Of a stretch of DNA of 64,000 nt, positions 1 through 7,870 are shown one piece after another. Every line of letters starts with the position of its first letter. The first letter of the stretch is position 1. The notes beneath the pieces are model-generated. The model had not been told where the DNA came from. It saw nothing but the letters and a program-made list of their open reading frames with translations, and did not search any database. A program made the translations under genes and the position numbers. The DNA comes from Conexibacter stalactiti (GTDB lineage: Bacteria; Actinomycetota; Thermoleophilia; Solirubrobacterales; Solirubrobacteraceae): NCBI RefSeq assembly GCF_035967765.1, contig NZ_JAYWIT010000001.1. The stretch is one strand, 5' to 3'.

Positions 1-1
1 G

Positions 2-274
2 ACGGTCGTCGTCGAGAACAGCTGGAACGCCGGCTGGTGCGGCCATCTCGAGATCAGCGGCCCCGATGCGGCGCTGGCCGGCGTGCGCGCCGCCTTCACG
101 CTGCCGGCCGGCACGCGCGTGACGCAGACCTGGAACGCCGAGCGCTCCGGCGACAGCGGGCGGATCACGCTGACGCTGCCGGCATGGGCGCAGCTCGCCG
201 GCGGCGCCGCCTACGCGGCGACCGGCTTCTGCGTCGAGGGCTCCGGGAGCGCCGGCGACGTCACGATCGGGTAG
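2..274 (+). CDS. C-terminal part of a secreted protein with a CBM2-type cellulose-binding module (5' truncated by the window)
   Basis: The frame is open from base 2 to a TAG at 272-274, so only the last 90 residues are visible. The fragment has the layout of a bacterial type-2 carbohydrate-binding module: a short strand ending in ENSWNAGWCGHLEI, then LPAGTRV, then TWNAE, then a GFCVEG strand near the end. Two cysteines lie near the two ends, as in CBM2 modules where they form a disulfide. The catalytic or other domains are outside the window, so the enzyme type cannot be stated. The fold call rests on the order of aromatic and glycine motifs only. Confidence 0.6.
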   Translation, partial: TVVVENSWNAGWCGHLEISGPDAALAGVRAAFTLPAGTRVTQTWNAERSGDSGRITLTLPAWAQLAGGAAYAATGFCVEGSGSAGDVTIG

Positions 275-284
275 GCCTTCGCGC

Positions 285-842
285 GTGAGCGCGATCTCGG
301 CGAGCGGCGACTGGATCTTCGGCTACGGCTCGCTGGCGGCTGACTTCGGTCATGGCCGCCTGGCGACGCTTTCGGGCCATCGCCGCTGCTGGGGCGTGGC
401 GATGGACAACCGCCGCGACCTGCCCGGCTACAAGTGGTATCGCCAGCGTGCGACGCATGCCCGTCCGCACGCCTTCGTCGCCTTTCTCGACATCGTGCGC
501 GCCGCCGGCAGCAGCGTCAACGGCCTCTGCCTCCCGGTCGACGCGGCCGGTCTCGAACGGCTCGACGAGCGCGAACGCAACTACCGCCGCGTCGAGGTGA
601 CCGACCGCATCAGCGCGGCGCCGGGGCGCGTCTGGGCGTACGTCGGCAGCGCGGCGGGGCGGGAGCGGCTGCGCGCCGGCGCGCGCGAGCGGCGGCTGCT
701 GATCAGCCAGGAGTACGTCGACGACGTCGAGCACGCCTTCCGCCGGCTCGGCGACGAGCAGCTGGCCGCCTACCGCGCCTCGACAGAGCCGCCGCCGGAG
801 GGCTGCGAGATCGTCGCGCTGGAGCGGATCGACCTCAGCTGA
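285..842 (+). CDS. gamma-glutamylcyclotransferase-like protein
   Basis: A 185-residue cytosolic protein starting at GTG 285, ten bases after the previous stop. The N-terminus carries the family signature FGYGSL (residues 13-18) that binds the gamma-glutamyl moiety. An acidic segment ERERNYRRVEV around residue 93 is where the catalytic glutamate of the GGCT fold lies. Family members cleave gamma-glutamyl amines or dipeptides to 5-oxoproline; the exact substrate cannot be read here. Its 3' end overlaps the convergent Nudix gene by 8 bp, so there is no room for a terminator between them. Confidence 0.75.
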   Translation: MSAISASGDWIFGYGSLAADFGHGRLATLSGHRRCWGVAMDNRRDLPGYKWYRQRATHARPHAFVAFLDIVRAAGSSVNGLCLPVDAAGLERLDERERNYRRVEVTDRISAAPGRVWAYVGSAAGRERLRAGARERRLLISQEYVDDVEHAFRRLGDEQLAAYRASTEPPPEGCEIVALERIDLS

Positions 843-1377
843 AGCGGCCGAGCGCGATGCCGGCGAGCGCGAGCGAGGCGATCGTCTCGCCGTCGACGAT
901 CTCGCCGGTCCCGATCAGTCTCAGCGCGTCGCCGAACGGGACCTCGCGCACGGCGGTGATCCCCTCCTCGGCGCGCTCGTCGCCGTCGCCGCCGTCGCTC
1001 AGCTCGGTCGCGAGGAAGACGACCTCCGGCGCGTTCGCGACGCCGTTGAGCGCGTTCATCTCGCCGACCTGCTGCCACCGCGCGGCGACGAGGCCGGTCT
1101 CCTCGCGCAGCTCGCGTCTGGCGGCGACGAGCGGATCCTCGCCGTCGGTCGCGCCGGCCGGCACCTCCAGCGACGTGCGTCCGATCGTGTAGCGCTCCAG
1201 CTCGACCAGCACGACCTCCTCGCGCGCCGTCAGCGCGACGACGAAGACGGCCGGGTTGACGACCTCGATGACGCCATAGATCCCGCGCGAGCCGTCGGGC
1301 TTGACGACCTGGTCCTCGCGCACGCGGATCCACTGGTTCTCATAGGCGATGCGGGTGTCGAGCCTCTGCCAGGACAC
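835..1377 (-). CDS. Nudix hydrolase, ADP-ribose pyrophosphatase type
   Basis: A 180-residue protein with a Nudix box at about residues 74-96, ending RRELREETGL; the key REL-x-EE-x-G residues that bind Mg2+ and carry catalysis are all present. The first glycine of the box sits one residue closer than in the strict consensus. The preceding TSLEVPAG segment is typical of the ADP-ribose/nucleotide-sugar pyrophosphatase branch. Such enzymes hydrolyse ADP-ribose to AMP and ribose-5-phosphate, a housecleaning role; the true substrate is inferred from family only. It overlaps the convergent GGCT-like gene by 8 bp. Confidence 0.8.
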   Translation of the reverse strand: MSWQRLDTRIAYENQWIRVREDQVVKPDGSRGIYGVIEVVNPAVFVVALTAREEVVLVELERYTIGRTSLEVPAGATDGEDPLVAARRELREETGLVAARWQQVGEMNALNGVANAPEVVFLATELSDGGDGDERAEEGITAVREVPFGDALRLIGTGEIVDGETIASLALAGIALGRFS

Positions 1378-1396
1378 GGCTCGACACCCTAGCCGC

Positions 1397-2104
1397 TCAC
1401 GCCACGCCAGCCGCCTCCACCGGCGGATGGATCGCGCGCGAGAGCGTGCGAATCGCCGCGCCGGCCGCGATCGCGTGGCCGCGCATGTTGAGGTGCATCA
1501 TGTCGCTGCTGTAGATCGACGGATCGGCGGCGCGCGGGTGCGTCGCGCAGTCGGCGACGAGCGCGTCGTGGCGGCGCGCGACCGAGGTCGTCACAAGCGC
1601 CAGCGACGACAGCCGGTCGCGCAGGCGCGAACCCCACGGCTCCGGCATCTCGACCGCCTGCCCGATGTCGAAGAGCGTGAACAGCAGCACGTCGGCGCCG
1701 CCGTCGCGCAGCGCGCCGACGGTCGCGTCGAGCTCGCGCTCGACCGCCTCATGGTCGAACTGGCGCAGCATCGTGTCGTTGCCGCCGGCGCAGACGACCG
1801 CGAGATCGGGCGCGAAGGCGAGCGCCTGCGCCAGCTGCTGCTCGCGCACCTCGGCCGCGAGCAGCCCGCGGCGGCCGAGGTTGAGGTAGGCCAGCGACGG
1901 CCGCTGCGTGCGCATCGCGCGCACGACACGGTCCGCCCAGAAGAGACCGGCGTAGCCGTCGACCGGGTCGCCGACCCCCTCGGCGACGCTGTCGCCGAGC
2001 ACGGCGAAGCGCGACCACGGCAGCTCGCGCAACAGCGCGTGCTCCTGATGGCCGCCGAGCACGTCGGGGTCGACCAGCTCGTTGGGATGGAGTGGGAGGC
2101 TCAT
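1397..2104 (-). CDS. SGNH/GDSL-family hydrolase
   Basis: A 235-residue protein. The SGNH blocks are visible: block I as FAVLGDSVAEG (nucleophile Ser), a glycine in NLGRRG, block III as CAGGNDT, and block V as SSDMMHLNMRGH (catalytic Asp-x-x-His). The reaction should be ester or acyl hydrolysis, substrate unknown. No signal peptide is seen, so it is probably cytosolic. An upstream in-frame extension exists, but the ATG at 2104 overlaps the exporter's stop as ATGA, which argues for translational coupling and for this start. It likely belongs to the TetR/MFS unit and may act on the exported compound or its ester. Confidence 0.8.
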   Translation of the reverse strand: MSLPLHPNELVDPDVLGGHQEHALLRELPWSRFAVLGDSVAEGVGDPVDGYAGLFWADRVVRAMRTQRPSLAYLNLGRRGLLAAEVREQQLAQALAFAPDLAVVCAGGNDTMLRQFDHEAVERELDATVGALRDGGADVLLFTLFDIGQAVEMPEPWGSRLRDRLSSLALVTTSVARRHDALVADCATHPRAADPSIYSSDMMHLNMRGHAIAAGAAIRTLSRAIHPPVEAAGVA

Positions 2105-3564
2105 GCCGTCACCGCCTCGGGTGTCGTGGTGGTCGTGGTCGTGGTCGTCTCGCCGGCGGCCGGCCGGCGCCTCAGCCACAGCGCCGAGATCGCCGTCAGC
2201 ACGGTCGCCGCGGTGCACATCGCGAAGACGCCGCGGAAGCCGCCGAGGCCGCCGTCGCTCGCGTCGAGGATCGCCGCCAGCGCCGCGACGCCGAGCGCCC
2301 CGCCGAGCTGGCGGGCGGTCATCAGCAGGCCGGTGCCGGCGGCGAACTGCTCCGGCGGCAGCGCCCGCGCGCCAGCCGCGGTGAGGCCGACGGTCGCGCT
2401 GCCCATGCCGGCGCCGCCGACGATCCCGAGCGGCAGCCAGAAGGCCAAGAACTCAGGCGTCTCGCCGATCCCGAGCACGCACCACACGCCCGCGGCGGCG
2501 AACAGCAGCGAGCCGATCGCGACGACCGGCGCCGGTCCGTGCCGCTCGACCGCTCTGCCGGCGAGCACCGCCGCGACGGCCGAGCTGAAGGCGCCGGGCG
2601 TGATCGCCAGCCCCGCCTCGACGATCGAGTAACCCCAGACGCCCGTCACGAACAGGACGCAGGCGAGCATCCAGGCGAACAGCGCGACGCCGTAGAGCGC
2701 GGCGCCGACGCTGGCGGCGGCGTAGACGCGGTTGCGCCACAGCGTCGTGTCGACGGCCGGCGCGGCATGCGTGCGCGTGCGCCGCCAGACGACGGCGAGC
2801 AGCAGCAGGCCGGCGAGCGCGCAGGCGAAGGTGCGGCCGTCGAGCCAGCCCCACTGCGCCGTCTCGGTCAGCGCGACGAGCACGAGCGCGAAGCCGGCGG
2901 CGAGCAGCAGCGAGCCGAGCAGGTCGGGCAGCTGCCGGTCGCCGCGCCGCAGCGACGGCAGCAGCCGCCAGCCGGCCCACAGCACGGCGAGGCCGATCGG
3001 CACGTTGATGAGGAAGACGGCGCGCCAGCTCCAGCCGTCGATCAGCAGGCCGCCGAGCGCCGGGCCGAGCGCGGCCGCTATCGAGGTCGTCGCGCCCCAC
3101 AGGCCGACCGCGGCGGCGCGCTTCTCCGGTCTGGAGACGGCGAGCACGATCCCGAGCGCGGCGGGGATCATGAACGCGGCGCTTGCGCCCTGGAGCGCGC
3201 GCAGCGCGATCAGCAGCGGCACGCTCGGCGCCAGCGCGCAGAGCGCCGAGGTGAGCGTGAAGGCGGCGAAGCCGCCGAGGAAGACGGTCTTGCGGCCGAC
3301 GACGTCGGCGAGCCGGCCGGCCGGCGTCAGCAGCGCGGCGAACAGCACGCCGTAGATCGCGACGACCCACGACAGCGCCACGAGCGAGTCGCCGGGGAAG
3401 TCGCGCTGGAGGTCGGGCAGCGCGACGTTGACGACGGTCACGTCGAGGAACGCGACGAAGGTCGCGGCCGAGGCGACGGCGATCGCGGGTCCCGGCCTGG
3501 CCGGTTCGGGCACGCGTGGACGCGTCGCCGGAGGAGCCTCCGGCGACGAGGCGGTGAAAGACAT
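2101..3564 (-). CDS. MFS drug/metabolite exporter, DHA2 (EmrB/QacA-like) family
   Basis: A 487-residue integral membrane protein with about 14 hydrophobic segments, the DHA2 size. The family motif C region (LGPALGGLLIDGWSWRAVF, about residues 155-173) and motif A (GRLADVVGRKTVF, about residues 83-95) are clear. It should export small hydrophobic or cationic compounds by proton antiport at the cytoplasmic membrane. A TetR gene lies immediately upstream on the same strand, and a TetR-like palindrome sits 120-135 bp before its start. The stop overlaps the ATG of the SGNH hydrolase. The C-terminus has a run of eight or more threonines, a low-complexity tail. Confidence 0.9.
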   Translation of the reverse strand: MSFTASSPEAPPATRPRVPEPARPGPAIAVASAATFVAFLDVTVVNVALPDLQRDFPGDSLVALSWVVAIYGVLFAALLTPAGRLADVVGRKTVFLGGFAAFTLTSALCALAPSVPLLIALRALQGASAAFMIPAALGIVLAVSRPEKRAAAVGLWGATTSIAAALGPALGGLLIDGWSWRAVFLINVPIGLAVLWAGWRLLPSLRRGDRQLPDLLGSLLLAAGFALVLVALTETAQWGWLDGRTFACALAGLLLLAVVWRRTRTHAAPAVDTTLWRNRVYAAASVGAALYGVALFAWMLACVLFVTGVWGYSIVEAGLAITPGAFSSAVAAVLAGRAVERHGPAPVVAIGSLLFAAAGVWCVLGIGETPEFLAFWLPLGIVGGAGMGSATVGLTAAGARALPPEQFAAGTGLLMTARQLGGALGVAALAAILDASDGGLGGFRGVFAMCTAATVLTAISALWLRRRPAAGETTTTTTTTTPEAVTA

Positions 3565-3683
3565 CTCGGAACCTCCTGGGCGAGAACCCGGGCAGCGTCG
3601 CTGCGGCGTCGCCGCGCGACTGCCGATCGACGCCGCCCGGGTGCAGGGGTGGCGAACTCGGCGCCCACTCTAGCGCATTTAGA

Positions 3684-3699
3684 GTCCGATCGGTCGGAC
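3684..3699. promoter_or_regulatory. putative TetR operator upstream of the MFS exporter
   Basis: The 16-bp sequence has perfect 6-bp arms GTCCGA/TCGGAC around TCGG. It lies in an AT-richer patch between the TetR stop and the exporter start. A -10-like TCTAAAT lies just downstream on the minus strand, so a bound repressor would block initiation. The core CCGATCGGTCGG resembles the CCGGTCGG repeats in front of the tetR gene. Confidence 0.55.
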
Positions 3700-3716
3700 T
3701 GTATGTTGCGGCCGCG

Positions 3717-4334
3717 TTAGGACGCCGGAAGCTGCGCCGGAGCGCCGAGGATCCGCCGCACTGCCGCCTTCGCGCGTTCCGGCGCGGAGGTGTCGTCCTG
3801 CAGCTGGAGCTGCTGGTTGGTCGCCATCACGACGCCGCGCAGCTCGAAGACGACCTGCCCGGGATCGGTGCCCTCCGGCAGCTCGCCAGCCTCGACCGCG
3901 CGGCCGACCTCGCGCTGCATCGCCGCGTCGAAGCGCCCGAGCGCCTCCGCCAGCGCGTCGCGGACCGGGCCCGGCCGGCCGTCGAACTCGGCCGCCGCAG
4001 CCGTCCAGAAGCAGCCGCTCGGCCACGTCTCGCCGCTGATCAGGTCGATCCACTTGTGCTCGATCGCGAGCAGCCGGTCGAGGCCGCGCTGCTCCTCGCG
4101 CGCCGGCTCCCAGACCTCCACGCGGAAGATCTCCGACGCCTGCTCGATCACCGCGAGCTGCAGCAGCTCCTTCGTGCGGAAGTGGTTGAGCACGCCCGAC
4201 TTGCTCATCTCCAGGCTGTCGGCGAGACGGCCGATCGTGACCCCTTCGAGCCCGTCGGTCGCTGCGATCCTCAGCGCGCGGGAGACGATCCGTCCACGAG
4301 TGTCGCGCGCGTCAGCGGCGGTTCTGCGTGCCAT
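3717..4334 (-). CDS. TetR-family transcriptional regulator
   Basis: A 205-residue protein with an N-terminal TetR helix-turn-helix at about residues 10-56 (VTIGRLADSLEMSKSGVLNHFRTK). The C-terminal ligand domain ends LQLQDDTSAPERA, typical of the TetR_C_6-type group. It should repress the exporter-SGNH unit directly downstream and probably itself; the inducing ligand is unknown. Matching operator-like repeats occur upstream of both this gene and the exporter. Start ATG at 4334. Confidence 0.9.
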   Translation of the reverse strand: MARRTAADARDTRGRIVSRALRIAATDGLEGVTIGRLADSLEMSKSGVLNHFRTKELLQLAVIEQASEIFRVEVWEPAREEQRGLDRLLAIEHKWIDLISGETWPSGCFWTAAAAEFDGRPGPVRDALAEALGRFDAAMQREVGRAVEAGELPEGTDPGQVVFELRGVVMATNQQLQLQDDTSAPERAKAAVRRILGAPAQLPAS

Positions 4335-4350
4335 GCCTCGATCTTAGCGA

Positions 4351-4373
4351 CCGGTCGGTCTGTGGCCGGTCGG
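4351..4373. promoter_or_regulatory. tandem CCGGTCGG repeats upstream of tetR, putative autoregulatory site
   Basis: Two identical octamers CCGGTCGG at 4351-4358 and 4366-4373, 15 bp apart, lie 17 bp upstream of the tetR ATG. They are related to the half-sites of the palindrome at 3684-3699. The region is the divergent promoter shared with nudC. Confidence 0.4.
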
Positions 4374-4415
4374 AGCGAAGACTGCGCCTCCCGTCCCATC
4401 TGCGACAGTCCATGG

Positions 4416-5345
4416 ATGGTCCCGCCGAACACGTTCACGGGCGCGCAGCTCGACCGCGCCGGACCCCGCCGCAGAGATGCCGCGTGGGTCCAGGAGCGGC
4501 TGCACGACCCCGCCAGCCGCACGCTCGCGGTCACGCGCGACGGGATCCTCGTCAGCGGCGAGGAGGAGCCGCAGCTGGTGCGGCTGCCGCTGGAGCTGAT
4601 CCCCGGCGGCGCCGGCACGACGGTGCTGCTCGGCGTCGAGCCGGACGGCAGCGCGCTGTTCGCCGTCGACGTCGAGCACGTCCATGCCCACCGGCCGCTG
4701 ACGCCGGGCGCGCGCGTGCTGGGGCTGCGCGAGGCCGGCGCGCTGCTGCCGCAGGAGGTCGGCGGCCTCGCCGCCTACGCCTCCGCGCTGCTCGGCTGGC
4801 ATCGGACCCACGCGCACTGCGCGCGCTGCGGCGCGGTGACCGACGTCGAGGACGGCGGCCACGTCCGCCGCTGCCCGGTCTGCCACGGCGAGCACCACCC
4901 GCGCACCGACCCCGTCGTGATCATGCTCGTGCTCGACGGCGACCGCGTGCTGCTCGGGCGGCAGCCGTCGTGGCCGCGCGGGCGCTACTCGGCGCTCGCC
5001 GGCTTCGTCGAGGCGGCCGAGTCGCTCGAGGAGGCGGTCGCGCGCGAGGTACTGGAGGAGGCCGGCGTGACGGTGCGCGCGCCGCGCTACGTCAGCAGCC
5101 AGCCGTGGCCCTTCCCCAGCTCTCTGATGCTCGGCTTCACCGCCGAGTACGCCGGCGGCGAGGCGGCCGTGCTCGACGGCGAGCTGGAGGACGTGCGCTG
5201 GTTCACGCGCGCCGAGGTCGCGGCGGCCGCGGCCGCCGAGGCGTCGGGCACGTGGGAGGCGACCGACGCCGGCGCGACGTTGCTGCTGCCGCCGCCGCTG
5301 GCGATCGCGCGGCGGCTGCTCGACGGCTGGCTCGCCGGCGACTGA
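4416..5345 (+). CDS. nudC: NAD(+)/NADH pyrophosphatase NudC
   Basis: A 309-residue Nudix enzyme. It contains the NudC-specific zinc ribbon CARCG...CPVC at about residues 135-156, then the Nudix box GFVEAAESLEEAVAREVLEE at about 196-215, then the diagnostic SQPWPFPSS loop that selects NAD(H). It hydrolyses NADH to NMNH and AMP; in other bacteria NudC also removes NAD caps from RNA. The N-terminal domain (about 1-130) is the variable non-catalytic NudC domain. The frame is open far upstream, but the start MVPPNTF at 4416 leaves room for the divergent promoter with tetR. Typical actinobacterial length. Confidence 0.92.
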   Translation: MVPPNTFTGAQLDRAGPRRRDAAWVQERLHDPASRTLAVTRDGILVSGEEEPQLVRLPLELIPGGAGTTVLLGVEPDGSALFAVDVEHVHAHRPLTPGARVLGLREAGALLPQEVGGLAAYASALLGWHRTHAHCARCGAVTDVEDGGHVRRCPVCHGEHHPRTDPVVIMLVLDGDRVLLGRQPSWPRGRYSALAGFVEAAESLEEAVAREVLEEAGVTVRAPRYVSSQPWPFPSSLMLGFTAEYAGGEAAVLDGELEDVRWFTRAEVAAAAAAEASGTWEATDAGATLLLPPPLAIARRLLDGWLAGD

Positions 5346-5346
5346 G

Positions 5347-5400
5347 CTACGGCAGGTCGGCCACCACGTCGGCCAGGCGCTTGCTGGATTCGCGGAATCC
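5347..5400 (-). pseudogene. diverged duplicate of the hemQ 3' end
   Basis: Read on the minus strand in frame, this stretch encodes G-F-R-E-S-S-K-R-L-A-D-V-V-A-D-L-P and a TAG. The end of the intact hemQ, directly adjacent at 5402, encodes GIRKGLADVVADLP and a TAG. The last nine residues plus stop are identical as protein, but eight codons differ at the third position. The relic uses the local GC-ending codons (gac gtg gtg gcc), while the active copy uses gat, gtt, gct and ctt. It has no start and is a leftover gene tail. Confidence 0.7.
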
Positions 5401-5401
5401 G

Positions 5402-6070
5402 CTACGGAAGGTCAGCGACAACATCCGCGAGCCCTTTGCGGATTCCGGTGAAGAACGGCAGCTCCTCGCGCGTGTGGCGGCGCGCGTCGGCGCCGCGCAG
5501 GTGGCGCATCAGGTCGACGATCCGCGTCAGGTCGTCGGCCTCGAAGGCGAGCAGCCACTCGTAGTCGCCGAGCGCGAAGGCGCTGACCGTGTTGGCGCGG
5601 ACGTCCGGGTACTCGCGACCCATCATGCCGTGCTCGCGCAGCATCCCCGAGCGCGCGTCGGGCTCCAGCAGGTACCACTCCAGCGAGCGCACGAACGGGT
5701 AGACGCAGACGTACTTGCGCGGCTCCTCCCCGGCGAGGAACGCGGGGATGTGGGACTTCGCGAACTCGGCCTCGCGATGGACGCCGATGTTGGTCCAGTG
5801 CGCGTCGAGCGAGCGGCCCAGCTCGGTCTGACGGAAGGCGACGATCGCGTCCTGCAGCGCGTCGGCGGTCGGCGCGATCAGCCACAGCAGCAGGTCGGCC
5901 TCGGCGCGGAAGCCCTGCAGCGAGTAGGTGCCGCGAACCGTCGCCCCGCTGCTCGCGAGCGCGGCCGCCGCCTCGACGGCCGCCGCCGCGCGCCGCTCCG
6001 GCGCCAGCCGGCGGGCGGCCGGCGCGCTGAAGGCGGCGTAGAGGGTGAAGAGGTTCTGTTCGGCGGTCAC
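5402..6070 (-). CDS. hemQ: HemQ, chlorite-dismutase-fold coproheme decarboxylase
   Basis: A 222-residue protein of the chlorite dismutase family, converting coproheme to heme b with peroxide in the actinobacterial/firmicute heme pathway. Signatures are VYPFVRSLEWYLL (about residue 124), MLREHGMMGREYPDV, and the C-terminal IVDLMRHLRGADARRHTREE with PFFTG. These match actinobacterial HemQ, not true chlorite dismutase. GTG 6070 is chosen because GGAGA lies 7 bp upstream; an ATG farther upstream is possible. The last codons are AT-ending, unlike the rest of the gene, and a second copy of this tail lies just downstream. No other hem gene is adjacent. Confidence 0.9.
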   Translation of the reverse strand: MTAEQNLFTLYAAFSAPAARRLAPERRAAAAVEAAAALASSGATVRGTYSLQGFRAEADLLLWLIAPTADALQDAIVAFRQTELGRSLDAHWTNIGVHREAEFAKSHIPAFLAGEEPRKYVCVYPFVRSLEWYLLEPDARSGMLREHGMMGREYPDVRANTVSAFALGDYEWLLAFEADDLTRIVDLMRHLRGADARRHTREELPFFTGIRKGLADVVADLP

Positions 6071-6292
6071 TGGCGGTCTCCAAGCGTCTCGCTGCGGCGG
6101 TCCCGCCATCGTAGGCGACGACGCGCGCCCGGTCCGTCTCGTCCGCCCGCAGTTGCTGGTGCCCGCGTGCGCCGCTGCCCGGCGACGTCCGCTACCGACC
6201 GGCGACCCACCGGAAGCGATCGGCCGTGGAGCGCGCTCCCGCACGCGCTCGCCCGGCCGTCTCCCCCGGACACTTGCTGGCGACTTCGTGTC

Positions 6293-6328
6293 GGGGCTGC
6301 CGCAGGCCACGCGACCTGCGGCAACCCC
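6293..6328 (-). terminator. strong stem-loop after the ECF sigma/membrane-protein operon
   Basis: GGGG-c-TGCCGCAGG pairs with CCTGCGGCA-a-CCCC across an 8-nt loop: 13 of 14 pairs. It lies 27 nt past the stop of the membrane-protein gene and about 220 nt before hemQ. No T-run follows on the minus strand, as is common for GC-rich actinobacterial terminators. The rest of the 285-bp gap to hemQ shows nothing recognisable. Confidence 0.6.
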
Positions 6329-6355
6329 GATCCCCGCCGCCCCGGCTTCGTGAAA

Positions 6356-7087
6356 CTAAGGTCCTCTCATCCCCTCCCAGGTGATGAGGGGGCGAGCACC
6401 CTCGAAGTTCCCGATGAACACGTTGTCGTTCACGGGCAGCTCGGTCTCGCGGCCAGCCCCATCCCTGACCGTGACCCGATCGACGCCATCGGGCGCGACG
6501 CCGAAGATCTGCTCGCCGACGAGCGCAGACGTACGCCCGCTCGCCAACCCAGCGGCATCGAACTGCGTCGGGTTGCCCGCCTCACCACCCTGGGCCTGCC
6601 AGACGGTGACCGCCACAGAGCCGCTTGCGGTCGGCACCAACCAGATCGCGAGCTGCGACGCGGCCGTGGGATCGGCGCCCGGCGGCGGCACGACACGCAG
6701 CGACTGCCCCAGACGCAGGTCAGGCGGCAACGATCTGACAAGGCTCGGATCGATCGCGTCGCCGTCGGTGCGCGCGCGGCTCAGGACGCCGACGCGGGCA
6801 ACCAGCTCATCGCTGAACCCGCTCGCGGCGCCCTCGCTCGGAGCGTTCATCGGCACCGGGTCGGAGCCGCCGAGATCGATCGAGAGCGAGACTGCCCCGG
6901 TCGCGACCACGGCGATCGCCGCCAGCAGCGCGAACGCCGTCAGCACCGGCAGCGCCACGCGCAGCCGCAGCGCTCGCGGCCGCGGGCGGCGCCGTGGCGC
7001 CGGGCGACCTGCCGCCGCATCGGCCTCGGCGACGCGCTCGAACTCCTGCCGCAGACCGGCGAGGAAGGGCGGTTCGACGGCGCTCAC
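6356..7087 (-). CDS. single-pass membrane protein paired with an ECF sigma factor (putative anti-sigma or effector)
   Basis: A 243-residue protein with a basic cytosolic N-terminus (PRRRPRPRALRLRVA), one transmembrane segment at about residues 45-68, and an exported domain. Its GTG start overlaps the sigma-factor stop as GTGA, so the two are translationally coupled, the usual layout of sigma/anti-sigma pairs. It has no zinc-finger anti-sigma motif (HxxxCxxC). The exported half ends with PDGVDRVTV, a later LPVNDNVF and a final ITWEG. The same order appears in the secreted protein at 8304-8993, so the two are probably paralogous in this half. Function unknown. Confidence 0.6.
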   Translation of the reverse strand: MSAVEPPFLAGLRQEFERVAEADAAAGRPAPRRRPRPRALRLRVALPVLTAFALLAAIAVVATGAVSLSIDLGGSDPVPMNAPSEGAASGFSDELVARVGVLSRARTDGDAIDPSLVRSLPPDLRLGQSLRVVPPPGADPTAASQLAIWLVPTASGSVAVTVWQAQGGEAGNPTQFDAAGLASGRTSALVGEQIFGVAPDGVDRVTVRDGAGRETELPVNDNVFIGNFEGARPLITWEGMRGP

Positions 7088-7674
7088 GTCAGCCCCTCCT
7101 TCATCCCGGGGACGTTCTCGACGCCGGCGACGAGCTGACGCAGCCCGCGCGAGACGCGGGCACGCGCCGTCTGCTCGCTGATCGCCAGCCGCGTCGCGAT
7201 CTCCGGATACGACAGCTCCTCGACGACGCGCAGGTGGACGGCCGTCTGCTGATCGGGCCGCAGCCTGCTGAACTCCTCGGCGATCACCGCGCGCAGGTCG
7301 GCGAGGCCGGCGAGCTGGACGATCCGCTCGTAGTCGGCCTCGACCAGCTGCGGCACGCGGATGCCGAGCCGCTCAACCGCCTTGCGCTCGACGACGCCCG
7401 TTCGTATGTAGCGGTTCAGCAGGTTGCGCGCGATGCCGTACAGCCACGCCGCCGTCTCGTCGTCGGTTGAGCCGCGGAAGCGACGGCGGCCCTGGTACGC
7501 CTGCGCGAAGGTCTCAGCCGTCAGGTCGCGCGCCGCCTCGGCGTCGAAGGTGCGGCGTGCCAGGAAGGCCAGCACCCGCGTCGCGTAGGCGTCATAGACC
7601 AGCTCGAACGCGCGCGGGTCGGTGACCGACCGAGCGAGGTCGCAGCTGTCGCCGGATGTGCGCCGGAGGCTCAT
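7084..7674 (-). CDS. ECF-type RNA polymerase sigma factor
   Basis: A 196-residue sigma-70 group 4 protein. Region 2 runs from about residue 20 to 90, with ARDLTAETFAQAY and AWLYGIARNLLNRY. Region 4 is at about 130-185, with SRLRPDQQTAVHLRVVEELS and the helix-turn-helix IATRLAISEQTARARVSRGL. It directs RNA polymerase to a small regulon, likely in response to an envelope cue sensed by the coupled membrane protein. Divergent from a small secreted-protein gene, which may be a target. Start ATG 7674. Confidence 0.9.
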   Translation of the reverse strand: MSLRRTSGDSCDLARSVTDPRAFELVYDAYATRVLAFLARRTFDAEAARDLTAETFAQAYQGRRRFRGSTDDETAAWLYGIARNLLNRYIRTGVVERKAVERLGIRVPQLVEADYERIVQLAGLADLRAVIAEEFSRLRPDQQTAVHLRVVEELSYPEIATRLAISEQTARARVSRGLRQLVAGVENVPGMKEGLT

Positions 7675-7776
7675 CGGAGAGGTAGTGCCACGAGCACCTG
7701 ATCTTGTGACAGCGACCTCGCCTCAGCAGAACGGGCGACGCCGCTTGTCACCTTCCTCACCTCTCACTGTGACTGC

Positions 7777-7805
7777 TTGACGGTGACAGTGGGTCCACTT
7801 AACCT
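7777..7805 (+). promoter_or_regulatory. sigma-70-like promoter for the secreted-protein pair at 7871-8993
   Basis: TTGACG at 7777-7782 and TAACCT at 7800-7805 are separated by 17 bp. The -35 region lies inside a CACTGT/ACAGTG inverted repeat (7765-7770 and 7786-7791), which may be an operator. The heptamer GTGACAG occurs both here (7784-7790) and nearer the divergent sigma gene (7705-7711). Confidence 0.5.
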
Positions 7806-7870
7806 GCCGATCGCGCCGGAAACCTCATCAAACATCCATATTCGGCGCTGGAACCCAACCAGGGGGGTCT

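Noticed and set aside
5402..6070. Chlorite dismutase (perchlorate respiration)
   Set aside because: Length and motifs fit actinobacterial HemQ, and no perchlorate or chlorate genes accompany it.
1349..7138. Very long open frames opposite or across known genes, such as 2092-3720 (+) and 4328-7138 (+)
   Set aside because: They are Arg/Ala-rich antisense or out-of-frame shadows caused by high GC; the real genes in other frames have clear domains.
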